DNA of 64,000 nt from Tsukamurella asaccharolytica (GCF_007858435.1 NZ_VIGW01000013.1:20433-84432), one strand, 5' to 3'; positions 54,254 to 63,537 are shown, counted from the stretch's first letter. Numbers and translations: made by a program. The notes: generated by a model from the sequence alone, not told the origin.

Positions 54254-54457
54254 ATGAACAACGCAATTTTCACCGCAAGCAAGCAGTTCACCGCAGCAGA
54301 GGGTGGAGTGTTCGCCGCCGTAGCGGTTCGTCTCGAGGCCTCCCACGCCCTGCCCGGCACGACGCCGCCTCTGTGGCGACTGCGTCAGGAGCAGGCGATG
54401 TACGCCGTCGATCACGAACCGCTCACGCGCCCCGTGTGTCTTTCGCGACGAGGTTAG
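54254..54457 (+). CDS. Upstream ORF in the whiB7 leader (possible leader peptide)
   Basis: 67 codons (MNNAIFTASKQFTAAEGG...), preceded by a strong AAAGGAGG 8 nt upstream of the ATG. It lies inside the predicted whiB7 leader and ends 205 nt before whiB7. In mycobacteria and Streptomyces, translation of a short ORF in this leader couples ribosome stalling by antibiotics to whiB7 transcription. No protein family is recognised, and the amino-acid sequence may matter less than its translation. Confidence 0.6.
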   Translation: MNNAIFTASKQFTAAEGGVFAAVAVRLEASHALPGTTPPLWRLRQEQAMYAVDHEPLTRPVCLSRRG

Positions 54458-54661
54458 GTCTCAAGACCCACCTCTTCACATTCACCACGGGACCCGCAGC
54501 CGCGCGGAACCCGTGGATTCGCGGTCACTCGACACCCCCCGCACCGTCGGGGATCGAGGACCGCCACACGGTTCGCGCACCCACCCGGAAGAGAATCCCG
54601 TGCGCCTGACCGGGCGCCGCTACCGAGGCCACCTGAATCACAGGTGGAATGGTGACCAGAA
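54458..54661 (+). promoter_or_regulatory. whiB7 leader, probable attenuator region
   Basis: Non-coding. Hairpins: CCACGGG (54485-54491) with CCCGTGG (54510-54516); a C-run/G-run pair around 54536-54552; and CCACCTG (54629-54635) with CAGGTGG (54641-54647), which ends 2 nt before the likely whiB7 ribosome-binding site GGTGA (54650-54654). Together they could give attenuation and translation control of whiB7. Confidence 0.55.
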
Positions 54662-54952
54662 GTGCCGACCATCATGGACGAACGACCCGTCGTCCGGAGC
54701 ATCGAATCCGTCAGTATCGACAGCCGCGTGCCGTGTCGCGCAGGCGATCCCGACCTGTGGTTCGCCGAGGCCCCGTCGGACCTCGAGCGGGCCAAGTCCC
54801 TCTGCGAGACCTGCCCCCTCCAGCGCGCCTGCCTGGCCGCCGCCCTCGAGCGCGGCGAGCCCTGGGGCGTGTGGGGAGGTCAGATCTTCGAGCAGGGGGT
54901 CGTGATCGCGCGCAAGCGCCCGCGCGGCCGGCCGCGGAAGAATGCGGCCTGA
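54662..54952 (+). CDS. whiB7: Antibiotic-resistance regulator WhiB7
   Basis: 96 residues from GTG 54662 (ATG 54674 is possible). Cys25, Cys48, Cys51 and Cys57 bind the [4Fe-4S] cluster; EPWGVWGG and the C-terminal AT-hook RGRPRK are the WhiB7 hallmarks. It activates ribosome-protection, efflux and modification genes after translation-blocking antibiotics, together with the primary sigma factor. Promoter and leader features upstream match autoregulation. The ABC1-kinase gene next door (Rv3197) is a known member of the mycobacterial regulon. Confidence 0.95.
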   Translation: MPTIMDERPVVRSIESVSIDSRVPCRAGDPDLWFAEAPSDLERAKSLCETCPLQRACLAAALERGEPWGVWGGQIFEQGVVIARKRPRGRPRKNAA

Positions 54953-54956
54953 GCGC

Positions 54957-54990
54957 AGTGAGCCCCGATCCGTGCGGATCGGGGCTCACT
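54957..54990. terminator. Terminator downstream of whiB7
   Basis: Perfect 16-bp arms (54957-54972, 54975-54990) with a TG loop, followed by CGTTTCC. It separates whiB7 from the convergent ABC1 kinase gene. Confidence 0.88.
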
Positions 54991-55001
54991 CGTTTCCGGG
55001 G

Positions 55002-56318
55002 TCAGTCGTCGCCGTCGAGCAGCGGGATCCAGTGCTCGACGATCGCGCGGTAGGGCGCCTCCGCCTCCATCTGCGAACAGATGCCGACCATGCCCAGGAG
55101 CACGCGGAAGAGCATCACGTACTCGGGCGGCAGCGCGAGCTTGCGGCCGGTCTGGAACTGCTCGCCGCGTACGTCGGTCGCGGTGTACGCGGCCTTCATC
55201 AGCCACTTCCTGGTGAAGTGGAAGCTCTCCGACCGCAACGGGTCGACGTACGGCGCGAGGTAGCTGCGGATGTCCTCGGGCGTGATCGCCAGCCGTGACG
55301 GGATGAAGCCCTGGCTGCGCAGCAGCGGGAAGAGCGCCTCGTAGTCCTCGTCGCGCGCGAGCCGCAGGATCTTGCCCACCGCCGGCGGGATGCCGCCCGG
55401 GTATTCGGCGACGGCGCCGAAGTCGAGGGCCACCAGACGCCCGTCGGGCGCGATCATGAAGTTGCCGGGGTGCGGGTCGCCGTGCAGCAGGCCGGTCCGA
55501 GCGGGGGCGCTGACCTCGAACTCGGTGAGACGCGACGCGGCGTGGTTCCGCTCCTCCTGCGTGCCGTTCGCGATGACGTCGCGCAGCGGCCGGCCGGTGA
55601 CCCACTCGCTGATGATCACGGTCGGCGAGCTCGCGAACACCTTCGGCACGTGGACGTTCGGGTCGCCGTCGAAGGCCTTGGCGAACTTGCGCTGGTTGGT
55701 GGCTTCGTAGCGGTAGTCGAGCTCGGCTTCCGTGCGGTCGGTGAGCTCCTGCACCAGGGACTTGACGTCGGCGCCCGGCGTGAGCGGCTTGAGCACCGAG
55801 CTGAGCCGGCCCAGGGCCTTGAGGTCGGCGCGCAGCGCCTCGTCGGCGCCGGGGTACTGGACCTTGACCGCGACCTCGCGGCCGTCGGACCACACGCCGC
55901 GGTGCACCTGTCCGATGGACGCCGACGCGGCGGCCTCGTCGTCGAAGGAGCTGAACCGCTCGCGCCAGCCGGTGCCCAGTTGCTGGTCGAGGACCTTGTG
56001 CACGGTGGCCGCAGGCATCGGCGGCGCCTCGTTCTGCAGCTTCGCGAGCGCGTCGCGGTACGGGGCCGCGAACTCCGGCGGGACGGCCGCCTCCATCACG
56101 CTCATGGCCTGGCCGAGTTTCATCGCGCCGCCCTTGAGCTGGCCCAGCACCTCGAAGAGCTGCTCGGCCGCCTTGGCCTGCAGCTCCGCGTTCACCTCGT
56201 CCTTGTCGGCACCGGTGAGCCGCTTGCCCCAGCCCACCGCGGTGCGGCTCGCCATGCCCAGCGGCAGCCCCGCGAGCTTGGCCGTGCGCTTCGCGCTGCC
56301 ACGGGTGATCTCGGACAC
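55002..56318 (-). CDS. ABC1/UbiB-family atypical kinase (Rv3197-like)
   Basis: 438 residues. UbiB signatures: GGAMKLGQAMS (the KxGQ motif), AAASASIGQVHRG (the A-rich loop), VAVKVQYPG with the lysine, and LLHGDPHPGNFM then LDFGAVAEY for metal binding. No quinone-biosynthesis genes nearby; the M. tuberculosis homologue is tied to macrolide tolerance. GTG 56318 is supported by AGGGGG 5 nt upstream. Operon with the cyclodehydratase-like gene, 14 bp apart. Confidence 0.92.
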   Translation of the reverse strand: MSEITRGSAKRTAKLAGLPLGMASRTAVGWGKRLTGADKDEVNAELQAKAAEQLFEVLGQLKGGAMKLGQAMSVMEAAVPPEFAAPYRDALAKLQNEAPPMPAATVHKVLDQQLGTGWRERFSSFDDEAAASASIGQVHRGVWSDGREVAVKVQYPGADEALRADLKALGRLSSVLKPLTPGADVKSLVQELTDRTEAELDYRYEATNQRKFAKAFDGDPNVHVPKVFASSPTVIISEWVTGRPLRDVIANGTQEERNHAASRLTEFEVSAPARTGLLHGDPHPGNFMIAPDGRLVALDFGAVAEYPGGIPPAVGKILRLARDEDYEALFPLLRSQGFIPSRLAITPEDIRSYLAPYVDPLRSESFHFTRKWLMKAAYTATDVRGEQFQTGRKLALPPEYVMLFRVLLGMVGICSQMEAEAPYRAIVEHWIPLLDGDD

Positions 56319-56332
56319 CTGGCCCCCTGTAG

Positions 56333-57178
56333 TCAACCGGCATCCTCGGTGGCGGAGGCGGTGACCCCGCATCCGCACCCGGGGTGCATGAACCATCGTC
56401 GGACGGCGATCGCGCTGCCCTCGACCTCCAAAGTACAGCCGAGGACGTCCGGAGGGGCCGCCGCGTCCCACCGTCCCGCGGCGACGGCCGCGACCTGTTG
56501 GGTCGCGACCGCCGCGGTCATGCGCAGGATCTGCGCCGACGCGCGGCCCGCCCGGCCGAACAACTGGCAGGCTAGCGTGGGCCACCCGGGGTCCGCCTCG
56601 GCCCGGACGCGGTCCAGGCAGCGCAGGCACGGTCCCGCGCCGGGCAGCACCAGCGGCCCGACGATCCCGGTGCCGTCGCGCAGGACCACCGGCAGGTGCG
56701 GCACCCGCTCCCGCATCAGCCGCGCCACCAGCACGGGGTCGGGGGAGAGGGCGTCGGCGAGGACGACGAGGTCGATGCCGCGACCGACGGGCGACCAGCT
56801 GCGCGCGGTCCCCGCGGTCACCCGGACCGCGTCGAGCGCGGCGAGCTCGCCGAGCACGGAGTCCGCGACCGGGCCACGGCCGTGCAGGTGCACCTGCAGG
56901 GGCGAGCGGGGCGGCTCGGATTCGAGGAGGCCGTGGCCGCGGAGCGCGTCGAGCAGTTCGGCGACGTCGGCCGCCGTCATACCGAGGTCGGCGGCGCGGC
57001 GCTCCAGTTCGCGCGGGGTGCGGAAGGACTGCAGCCAGCGCAGCAGCCCCGCGGCCGCATCGGGCGCGAGCCACGGGGGCGGCCGCAGGACGGGCGCCCC
57101 GGTCGCCGACGCGCCGAGTTGCACGAGCGTGGGCGGGCGCACGACCACGGTGAGGAAGGGGTTCAGACGGTGCCGCAT
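56333..57178 (-). CDS. Orphan cyclodehydratase-like (TOMM E1-like, ThiF-related) protein (Rv3196-like)
   Basis: 281 residues. The C-terminal half resembles the E1-like partner proteins of azoline-forming peptide clusters: PGAGPCLRCLDRVRAEADPGW holds one Cys pair and HPGCGCG the second, together a likely zinc site. No ATP-binding GxGxxG motif is clear, and no YcaO, precursor peptide or dehydrogenase gene lies in the window. The N-terminal part (QLGASATGAPVLRPPPW...) may be the peptide-recognition domain. Start ATG 57178. Confidence 0.72.
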   Translation of the reverse strand: MRHRLNPFLTVVVRPPTLVQLGASATGAPVLRPPPWLAPDAAAGLLRWLQSFRTPRELERRAADLGMTAADVAELLDALRGHGLLESEPPRSPLQVHLHGRGPVADSVLGELAALDAVRVTAGTARSWSPVGRGIDLVVLADALSPDPVLVARLMRERVPHLPVVLRDGTGIVGPLVLPGAGPCLRCLDRVRAEADPGWPTLACQLFGRAGRASAQILRMTAAVATQQVAAVAAGRWDAAAPPDVLGCTLEVEGSAIAVRRWFMHPGCGCGVTASATEDAG

Positions 57179-57281
57179 GGCTCCAGTCGAGCACGCCCGC
57201 GCGCCGCCACAGCGCGGAAAGGCCCGGTTATCCACAGGGGATGACCGGGCCTGACCAGGCGTGATGCACGCCCAGAGAGAT

Positions 57282-58628
57282 TTACTCGTCGCCGGACTCG
57301 CGCCCCAGCCGCTCGATCGCGCCGATCGGGTCGTCGAGGTCCGAGGCGGCCGCGCCGGACGCGTCTCCCAGCATGCGGTCGATGAAGGCCGCGGGCGCGT
57401 CCAGATCGGACGCGTCGGGGATCAGGTCCGGGTGCGCCCACACCGCGTCGCGCGCCTCCATCGAGGTCGCGTTCAGGATCCGGTCCCACAGGTCGGCGGC
57501 CTCGCGCACCTTGCGGGGGCGCAGCTCCAGGCCGACGAGCGTGGCGAAGGTCTGCTCCGCGGGGCCGCCCGAGGCGCGGCGGCGGCGCATCGTCTCGCGC
57601 AGCGCGGCGGCGCTGGGGAGTCGATCGGCGATCGCCGCGTGCACGACGGTCTCGACCCAGCCCTCGATGAGGGCCAGCAGCGTCTCCAGGCGCTCGAGCG
57701 CGGCGGTCTGCTCCGGCGTGGCCTTGGGCTGCAGCGCGGCCCCCTGCGCGGCCATCAGCTCCTCGAGCTTCGAGGGATCCTGCAGCGAGGTCGGGTCCAG
57801 GTTGCGGGAGAGCTCCTCGATGCCCGACATGTCGATGGTGATGCCGCGGGCGTACTGCTCGACCGTGTCGAGTACGCGGGCCCGCAGCCACGGCACGTGC
57901 GAGAACAGCCGCTGGTGTGCGGCCTCGCGCGCGGCCAGGAAGACGAGGATCTCCTGGTTCTTGACATCGAGGTCCTTGCTGAACGCCTCGATCGCCTCGG
58001 GCAGCAGCGCCGCCGTGTCGTCCGGTCCCAGCGGCAGGCCGATGTCGGTGCTGGTGAGCACCTCCTTCGACAGCGAGCCGAGCGCCTGGCCGAGCTGCGT
58101 ACCGAAGGACATCGAGCCGATCTGGCTGAACATCCCCATCATCGGCGCGGCCATCTCGCGCGCCTCCTCGGGCATGCTCTGCATCCACGATCCGGAGATC
58201 TTCTCCGCGACCGGGTTCACGAGCCGCTTCCAGGTGGGCAGGGTCTTCTCCTGCCAGTCGACGGGGGTCCACGCGGCCGTCCGCTGCGGGCCGGCCGGGA
58301 GCACCGTGGCGCCGTCGAGCCAGAGCTGTGCGAGGTGCGTCGACTCCTCGACCGCCGTGCGCTGGCTCTCGGAGACGGACTCGTGCTTGCCGAGCGTCTG
58401 GCGCGCGAGCTGCGCCGCGATCGTGTAGTTGACGGGCTCGCCGGTGCCGGCGCCCGGCCCGGTCATGCCCGAGCCCATGCCGGAGATCATCTGGCCGAGC
58501 TGGCTCAGCATGTCGCCCAGCTGCGACATGTCGAAGGGCTGACCGGCGCCGAAGGGCTGGTCCCGTCGGCCTTTGCCGTCGTCACCACCGTCGTCGCCGG
58601 AGGAGAATCCGAAGGGCAGGTCATTCAT
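57282..58628 (-). CDS. Zincin-like putative hydrolase, TIGR03624/DUF2342 type (Rv3195-like)
   Basis: 448 residues. Gly/Asp/Met-rich N-terminus (MSQLGDMLSQLGQMISGMGSGM), then a conserved helical domain. FLAAREAAHQRLFSHVPWL has the Glu/His pattern of the family's presumed zinc site. Function unproven. A minus-strand gene next to the Lon-like protease, as in mycobacteria. Confidence 0.88.
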   Translation of the reverse strand: MNDLPFGFSSGDDGGDDGKGRRDQPFGAGQPFDMSQLGDMLSQLGQMISGMGSGMTGPGAGTGEPVNYTIAAQLARQTLGKHESVSESQRTAVEESTHLAQLWLDGATVLPAGPQRTAAWTPVDWQEKTLPTWKRLVNPVAEKISGSWMQSMPEEAREMAAPMMGMFSQIGSMSFGTQLGQALGSLSKEVLTSTDIGLPLGPDDTAALLPEAIEAFSKDLDVKNQEILVFLAAREAAHQRLFSHVPWLRARVLDTVEQYARGITIDMSGIEELSRNLDPTSLQDPSKLEELMAAQGAALQPKATPEQTAALERLETLLALIEGWVETVVHAAIADRLPSAAALRETMRRRRASGGPAEQTFATLVGLELRPRKVREAADLWDRILNATSMEARDAVWAHPDLIPDASDLDAPAAFIDRMLGDASGAAASDLDDPIGAIERLGRESGDE

Positions 58629-58713
58629 GACTCCACGGTACTTGCCCGGCTCCGCTCGTGGCGGCACCGTGCGTCACGCTCTGCGCGAACACACGGCGGC
58701 TACGCTGTGGCCC

Positions 58714-59757
58714 GTGACGGAACGCAGGATCACGACAGCTCTCGCCGCTCTGGTGCCGCTCCTGGTACTCGTGTTGCTGGGGATGTTCGTGACGGTCCCG
58801 TACGTCGCCGTCGGCCCGGGCGACACCGCCGACACGCTCGCCACCTACGGCGAGCGCGACGCCGACGGCAAGGTCACCGACCGCAAGGTCATCACCATCG
58901 ACGGCCTGCCCGTGCACCAGCCCGCCGGCCAGCTGCGCTTCACCACCATCGCCGTGACCGACGGCCTCAACCTCTTCGGCGCGCTCGGCAAGTGGATCGG
59001 CGGCGAGCAGATCGCGCCGCGCGACATCTACTACCCGCCCGGGGCCACCCGGGAGCAGATCGAGGCGGGCAACCGGGAACAGTTCACCGGCTCCGAGTCG
59101 TCCGCCACGATCGCCGCGCTGCGATACCTGAAGATCCCGACCGCCGCCGGCGTCGTCGGTCTGAGCGAGGGCGGGCCCGCGCAGGGCAAGCTGCGCGAGG
59201 GCGACGTCCTCGAGTCCGTCGACGGCGCGCCCGTCGCCACCCCCGACCAGGTCGCCAAGGGGCTCGAGGGCAAGAAGAAGGGCGACGTGGTCACCGTCGC
59301 CGTCCGCCGGCCCGACGGTGTCGCGCAGGTACCCGTCACGCTCGGCGAGACGGAGGGCAAGCCGCGACTCGGGATCGTCGTCGGGCAGGTGCCCGCGGAC
59401 CCGAAGGTCCGGATCGGCTTCGGCGTGCAGAAGGTGGGCGGCCCGTCGGCGGGCCTGATGCTCTCCCTCGGCATCGTGGACCTGGTCGAGCCGGGCGACC
59501 TCACGGGCGGGAAGAACGTCGCCGGGACGGGCGAGATCGCCTCCGACGGCAGGGTCGGTCCCATCGGCGGCATCGAGCACAAGCTGCAGGGCGCCAAGCG
59601 CGACGGTGCCACCGTCTTCCTGGTGCCCGCCGCCAACTGCGATGCGGCGAAGTCCTCGCCGCCCGCGGGGCTGCAACTGGTCAGGGTCGAATCGCTCGAC
59701 GGTGCCGTGGAGGCCCTCGCCGACGTCCGCGAGGGGAGGCCCGCGCCCTCCTGCTGA
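58714..59757 (+). CDS. PDZ and Lon-type S16 protease, YlbL-like (Rv3194c-like)
   Basis: 347 residues. One N-terminal transmembrane helix (about 8-30), a PDZ domain (about 145-215: GVVGLSEGGPAQGKLREGDVLESVDG) and a Lon catalytic domain with the Ser-Lys dyad: Ser245 in GGPSAGLML and Lys290 in GGIEHKLQGAKRDGA. The active site faces outward. TACGCT ends 7 nt before GTG 58714, so it is probably leaderless. Confidence 0.92.
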   Translation: MTERRITTALAALVPLLVLVLLGMFVTVPYVAVGPGDTADTLATYGERDADGKVTDRKVITIDGLPVHQPAGQLRFTTIAVTDGLNLFGALGKWIGGEQIAPRDIYYPPGATREQIEAGNREQFTGSESSATIAALRYLKIPTAAGVVGLSEGGPAQGKLREGDVLESVDGAPVATPDQVAKGLEGKKKGDVVTVAVRRPDGVAQVPVTLGETEGKPRLGIVVGQVPADPKVRIGFGVQKVGGPSAGLMLSLGIVDLVEPGDLTGGKNVAGTGEIASDGRVGPIGGIEHKLQGAKRDGATVFLVPAANCDAAKSSPPAGLQLVRVESLDGAVEALADVREGRPAPSC

Positions 59758-59773
59758 CGTCCGCCCCCGGGAC

Positions 59774-60370
59774 TCAGACCTCGTCGAAGGTGGCGAGCAG
59801 GCCCTGGATCAGGCCGGGCGCGAGCTGGTCGGCACGCAGCAGCTCGGCATCCGCGAAGGGTTCGTCGTCGGCGGGCTGCAGCATGAGCAGCGTGATCCGG
59901 TGGCCGTCGCGCAGTACGGCGGCGACCATCCGCGCGGTGCGCCGCCCGGGGTGGCTCTCGGCTGCGGCGCGGCCGGCCCGGTCGGCGGCGTCGACGTCGG
60001 CCAGGTGCGGCTCGAGCGCCCCGTCGAGGTCGGCCTCGGCGTTCGGCGGCAGCACGATGATCTCCTGCACCAGGGCGCACCCGACCACCTCGTCGGGCCA
60101 GGTGGTGGTGGCGAGGACGTTGTTCAGCTCGGAGCTCCCGCCCTGCGGGTCGCCGGGGAGCGGCTCCTGCTCGATCACGGTCAGCGAGGCGCCGTCGTCG
60201 AGGATGTCGGCCCACTCGGGCTGGCTGGTGGCGAGCAGGGAGGTCGGGACCAGTCCGAACAGCTGGGGCGGCTGGCCCCAGCCCTGCGGTTCCACGAACT
60301 CGATGGCCTCGCGGGCCGCGCGGCCGAGGGCCGCCTCGTCGAATACCTGCTCCGGCTCGTCGTAGGTCAC
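59774..60370 (-). CDS. PPA1309-family protein
   Basis: 198 residues from GTG 60370 (MTYDEPEQVFDEAALGRAAREAIEFVEPQGWGQPPQLFGLVPT...). It matches an actinobacterial family of unknown function; no signal peptide or motif. Convergent with the Lon-like protease and divergent from the UPF0182 gene. Confidence 0.85.
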   Translation of the reverse strand: MTYDEPEQVFDEAALGRAAREAIEFVEPQGWGQPPQLFGLVPTSLLATSQPEWADILDDGASLTVIEQEPLPGDPQGGSSELNNVLATTTWPDEVVGCALVQEIIVLPPNAEADLDGALEPHLADVDAADRAGRAAAESHPGRRTARMVAAVLRDGHRITLLMLQPADDEPFADAELLRADQLAPGLIQGLLATFDEV

Positions 60371-60459
60371 GCGCCCATGATCGCATCCGCGCCGCGTGCG
60401 GTACCACTCTCGGTGAGCACACGCCGGTCCCACGTCGGGCAATCCGTACACTGGCCGTC

Positions 60460-63426
60460 GTGACGACACCTCGTGCCGCGGGCATCCCCACGCTCTCCCG
60501 CCGGGCAAAGATCCTCATCGCGCTGGCCGTGGTGATTCTGGCGCTGCTCCTCATCGGGCCGCGGGTGGTGGACGTGATCACCGCCTTCCTCTGGTACGGC
60601 TCGCTGGGCCACGCCGGCGTGCTGCAGACCGTGCTGCTCTCGCGCTTCGGCCTGTTCGTCGTGATGGGCTTGGTCCTCGCGGCCTTCACCTTCGCCGGCA
60701 TGTGGCTGGCGTACCGGGTGCGGCCCGCCTTCCTGCCCTCGCCCACGGACGATCCGGTCGTGCGCTACCGCGCCGTGGTGACGAGCCAGCTCAAGACCTT
60801 CGCGATCGTGCCCCCGCTGCTCATCGGCCTCATCGCCGGCATCTTCGGGCAGGCGTCGTGGCAGCAGGTGCTGCTGTTCTTCAACCGCCAGCCCTTCGGT
60901 CAGACCGACGCCGAGTTCGGCATGGACATCGGCTTCTACGCCTTCACGCTGCCGTTCATCGAATTCGTGCTCGGCTTCCTGTTCGCCGGCCTGATCGTCA
61001 TGTTCCTGGCGAACCTGTTCGCGCACTACATTTTCGGTGGCATTCACCTCGCGGGCCGCGAGGGCTCGCTCTCGCGCGGCGCGCGCATCCAGCTCGCCGC
61101 GATCGCGGGGGTCTTCCTGCTGACGAAGGCCGTCGCGTACTGGTTCGACCGTTACGCGCTGGTGTACTCGAACCGGTCGCCGATGCTGACCGGTGCCAGC
61201 TACACCGACATTCACGCCATGCTCCCGGCGAAGGCGATCCTCACCGGCATCGCCATCATCTGCGCCGCGGCGTTCTTCTTCGGCATCGTGCTGCGCGACC
61301 TGCGGGTGCCGGCGGTGGCGACGGTGCTGATGCTGTTCTCGTCGCTCGTGGTCGGCGTCGGCTGGCCCACCGCGGTGCAGACCTTCTCCGTCGGCCCCAA
61401 CGCGGAGAAGGAGCTGCCGTACATCGCGCGGAACATCGCCGCGACCAGGGAGGCGTACGGGCTGACGGACGCGAAGTACGAGACCTCTGATTCCAAGGCG
61501 ACGCCGGAGGCGCTGCAGACGATCACCGCGAAGGACGCGCCGTCGCTGCAGAACGTCCGGCTGTTGGACCCGAACGTCGTCTCGCCGGCGTTCTCCAACT
61601 TCGGCAAGCTCAAGGATTACTACAAGCTCACCGACAACCTGTCCGTGGACCGCTACGAGGTCGGCGGCAACCCCACGAACGTGCTGCTCGCGCCGATCGA
61701 GCTGAACCCGGCGACGACGCCGACCGACTGGACCTCGCGGCACATGGTCTACACCCACGGCAACGGCCTGCTCACCGCGCCTGCGGGCCAGGTCGACCAG
61801 GTCGTGAGCGAAAGCGGCAGGGACGCGGTGGCCAACGCCAACGCGGGCGGCCAGCCCGTGTTCACCCGCAACGGCATCGCGGGTAAGGCGACCGTGACGC
61901 AGCCGCGCATCTACTTCGGCGAGATCATCGGCTCGGACCCGAACTTCTACTCGGTCGTGGGGAGCACCGGCGACCCGCGCGAGCTCGACAGCGACACCGA
62001 GCGCTCGCGGTACGAGGGCAGCGGCGGCGTGGGCATCGGCAACTGGTTCACCCGGCTGGCGTACGCCATCAAGTTCACCGAGCGGAACATCCTGCTCAAC
62101 GGCAACATCGGCCCGGATTCGAAGATCATCTACCAGCGGGACCCGCGTGACCGCGTCAAGCAGCTCGCGCCCTTCCTGACGGTCGACACCAAGACCTACC
62201 CGATGGTCGACTCGCGTACCGGCCGCATCCTCTGGATGGTCGACGGGTACACCACGCTGCCCCGGTACCCGTACGCGCAGCAGACCTCGCTCTCCGACGC
62301 TACCGGGAGCCGGCAGCAGGTCGTGCCCGGTCAGCAGGCGCAACGACGCCAGGTGGACGAGAAGGTCGGCTACATCCGCAACTCGGTCAAGGCGACCGTC
62401 GACGCTTACGACGGAACGGTGCGCCTGTACCAGGTCGACGACCAGGATCCGGTGCTCAACGCCTGGAAGAGTGTCTTCCCGGGCGTGATCGAGCCGAGGA
62501 GCGCGGTACCTGCCGAGGTGGCGCAGCAGTTCCGCTACCCGCAGGATCTGTTCGAGGTCCAGCGCTTCCTGCTGCAGAAGTACCACACGACGGACGCGAA
62601 CACGTTCCGGCAGCAGAACGACCTGTGGCAGGTCGCAGCGGCGCCGAAGGAGACGCCCGACAAGGACGGCCTCCAGTCGCCCTACTACTCGGTGGCGGCC
62701 GGCCCCGGCGGCGGCGACGCCCGGTTCCAGCTGACCTCCATCCTCCAGGCGAAGGACCAGCCCTACATGGCCGCCTACGTCTCGGTCGCGTCGGAGGGTG
62801 AGGACGCGGGCCGGCTCGTGGTGCGCGACGTCCGCGGGCTGCCCGGGCGGCAGACGCCGGGCCCGGTCTGGGCCGTCGACCTGATCAAGGGTTCGCCCCC
62901 GTACACCGCCGACAACGCCAACATCCAGGCGTTGAACCCCAAGTTCGGCAACCTGCAGGCGATCAGTCTCGCCAACGGCGGGCTGACCTACGTCTGGCCG
63001 ATGTACGCCCAGGCGCAGGGGGGCAACACGGCGCCGAAGCTGATCAAGGTGCTCAGCCTCAACCCGGTCACGGGCGGCGCGGGTTACCGCACGACCGTCG
63101 CGGCCTCGCTCTCCGACGCGGGCTACCGGGGTGTCGACGCGGCGCTCGCGACGGCGGCGACCGGCGTCTCCGGTCCCACCCAGGGCCAGACGGTGCCCGG
63201 CGGCCAGCAGCCCGGTGCGGCCGGGCCCCCCACGCAGGCGACGGTGCCCGGCGGAGACACTCCCGAGGTGCAGGCCGCTGTGAAGGGTGTCTCGGATGCC
63301 TGGGGCTCGGTGCTGTCCGCGCAGCGCTCCGGCGATCAGGTCGCGGTCGGCCAGGCCATGAAGCAGCTCGGTGACGCGATCACCGCGCTGCAGGCGGCCG
63401 AGTCGAAGGCGCGGGGCGGCAACTGA
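60460..63426 (+). CDS. UPF0182 (COG1615) large membrane protein (Rv3193c-like)
   Basis: 988 residues. Seven transmembrane segments in the first ~330 residues, then a large extracytoplasmic domain (GPNAEKELPYIARNIAATREAYGL, and FTERNILLNGNIGPDSKIIYQRDPRDRVKQLAPFL). The C-terminus has a Gly/Pro/Gln-rich linker and a short helical end. Conserved throughout actinobacteria, function unknown. TACACT (60447-60452) is 7 nt before the GTG. Confidence 0.94.
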   Translation: MTTPRAAGIPTLSRRAKILIALAVVILALLLIGPRVVDVITAFLWYGSLGHAGVLQTVLLSRFGLFVVMGLVLAAFTFAGMWLAYRVRPAFLPSPTDDPVVRYRAVVTSQLKTFAIVPPLLIGLIAGIFGQASWQQVLLFFNRQPFGQTDAEFGMDIGFYAFTLPFIEFVLGFLFAGLIVMFLANLFAHYIFGGIHLAGREGSLSRGARIQLAAIAGVFLLTKAVAYWFDRYALVYSNRSPMLTGASYTDIHAMLPAKAILTGIAIICAAAFFFGIVLRDLRVPAVATVLMLFSSLVVGVGWPTAVQTFSVGPNAEKELPYIARNIAATREAYGLTDAKYETSDSKATPEALQTITAKDAPSLQNVRLLDPNVVSPAFSNFGKLKDYYKLTDNLSVDRYEVGGNPTNVLLAPIELNPATTPTDWTSRHMVYTHGNGLLTAPAGQVDQVVSESGRDAVANANAGGQPVFTRNGIAGKATVTQPRIYFGEIIGSDPNFYSVVGSTGDPRELDSDTERSRYEGSGGVGIGNWFTRLAYAIKFTERNILLNGNIGPDSKIIYQRDPRDRVKQLAPFLTVDTKTYPMVDSRTGRILWMVDGYTTLPRYPYAQQTSLSDATGSRQQVVPGQQAQRRQVDEKVGYIRNSVKATVDAYDGTVRLYQVDDQDPVLNAWKSVFPGVIEPRSAVPAEVAQQFRYPQDLFEVQRFLLQKYHTTDANTFRQQNDLWQVAAAPKETPDKDGLQSPYYSVAAGPGGGDARFQLTSILQAKDQPYMAAYVSVASEGEDAGRLVVRDVRGLPGRQTPGPVWAVDLIKGSPPYTADNANIQALNPKFGNLQAISLANGGLTYVWPMYAQAQGGNTAPKLIKVLSLNPVTGGAGYRTTVAASLSDAGYRGVDAALATAATGVSGPTQGQTVPGGQQPGAAGPPTQATVPGGDTPEVQAAVKGVSDAWGSVLSAQRSGDQVAVGQAMKQLGDAITALQAAESKARGGN

Positions 63427-63432
63427 TCTCAG

Positions 63433-63472
63433 CTCCCGGGACGGGGCGGCACCGTCCGGCCCGACCCGGGAG
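63433..63472. terminator. Terminator after the UPF0182 gene
   Basis: CTCCCGGG (63433-63440) pairs with CCCGGGAG (63465-63472), and after one A-A mismatch CGGG pairs with CCCG inside. Confidence 0.7.
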
Positions 63473-63494
63473 ACGAGCGTCACGTTCAACTGAT

Positions 63495-63524
63495 TTGCGC
63501 ATCGTGAGCGCATTCCAGTAACGT
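63495..63524 (+). promoter_or_regulatory. Promoter of the initiator tRNA gene
   Basis: -35 TTGCGC (63495-63500), 18-nt spacer, -10 TAACGT (63519-63524), 13 nt before the mature tRNA 5' end. Confidence 0.7.
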
Positions 63525-63537
63525 GGTGTTCACCCGA

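Noticed and set aside
54662-54673. ATG 54674 as the whiB7 start
   Set aside because: GTG 54662 has GGTGA at a suitable distance, whereas the ATG has no ribosome-binding site; the choice remains uncertain.
60367-63513. 1048-codon frame opposite the UPF0182 gene
   Set aside because: Low-complexity Arg/Val/Gly-rich translation, no motif, opposite a conserved gene.
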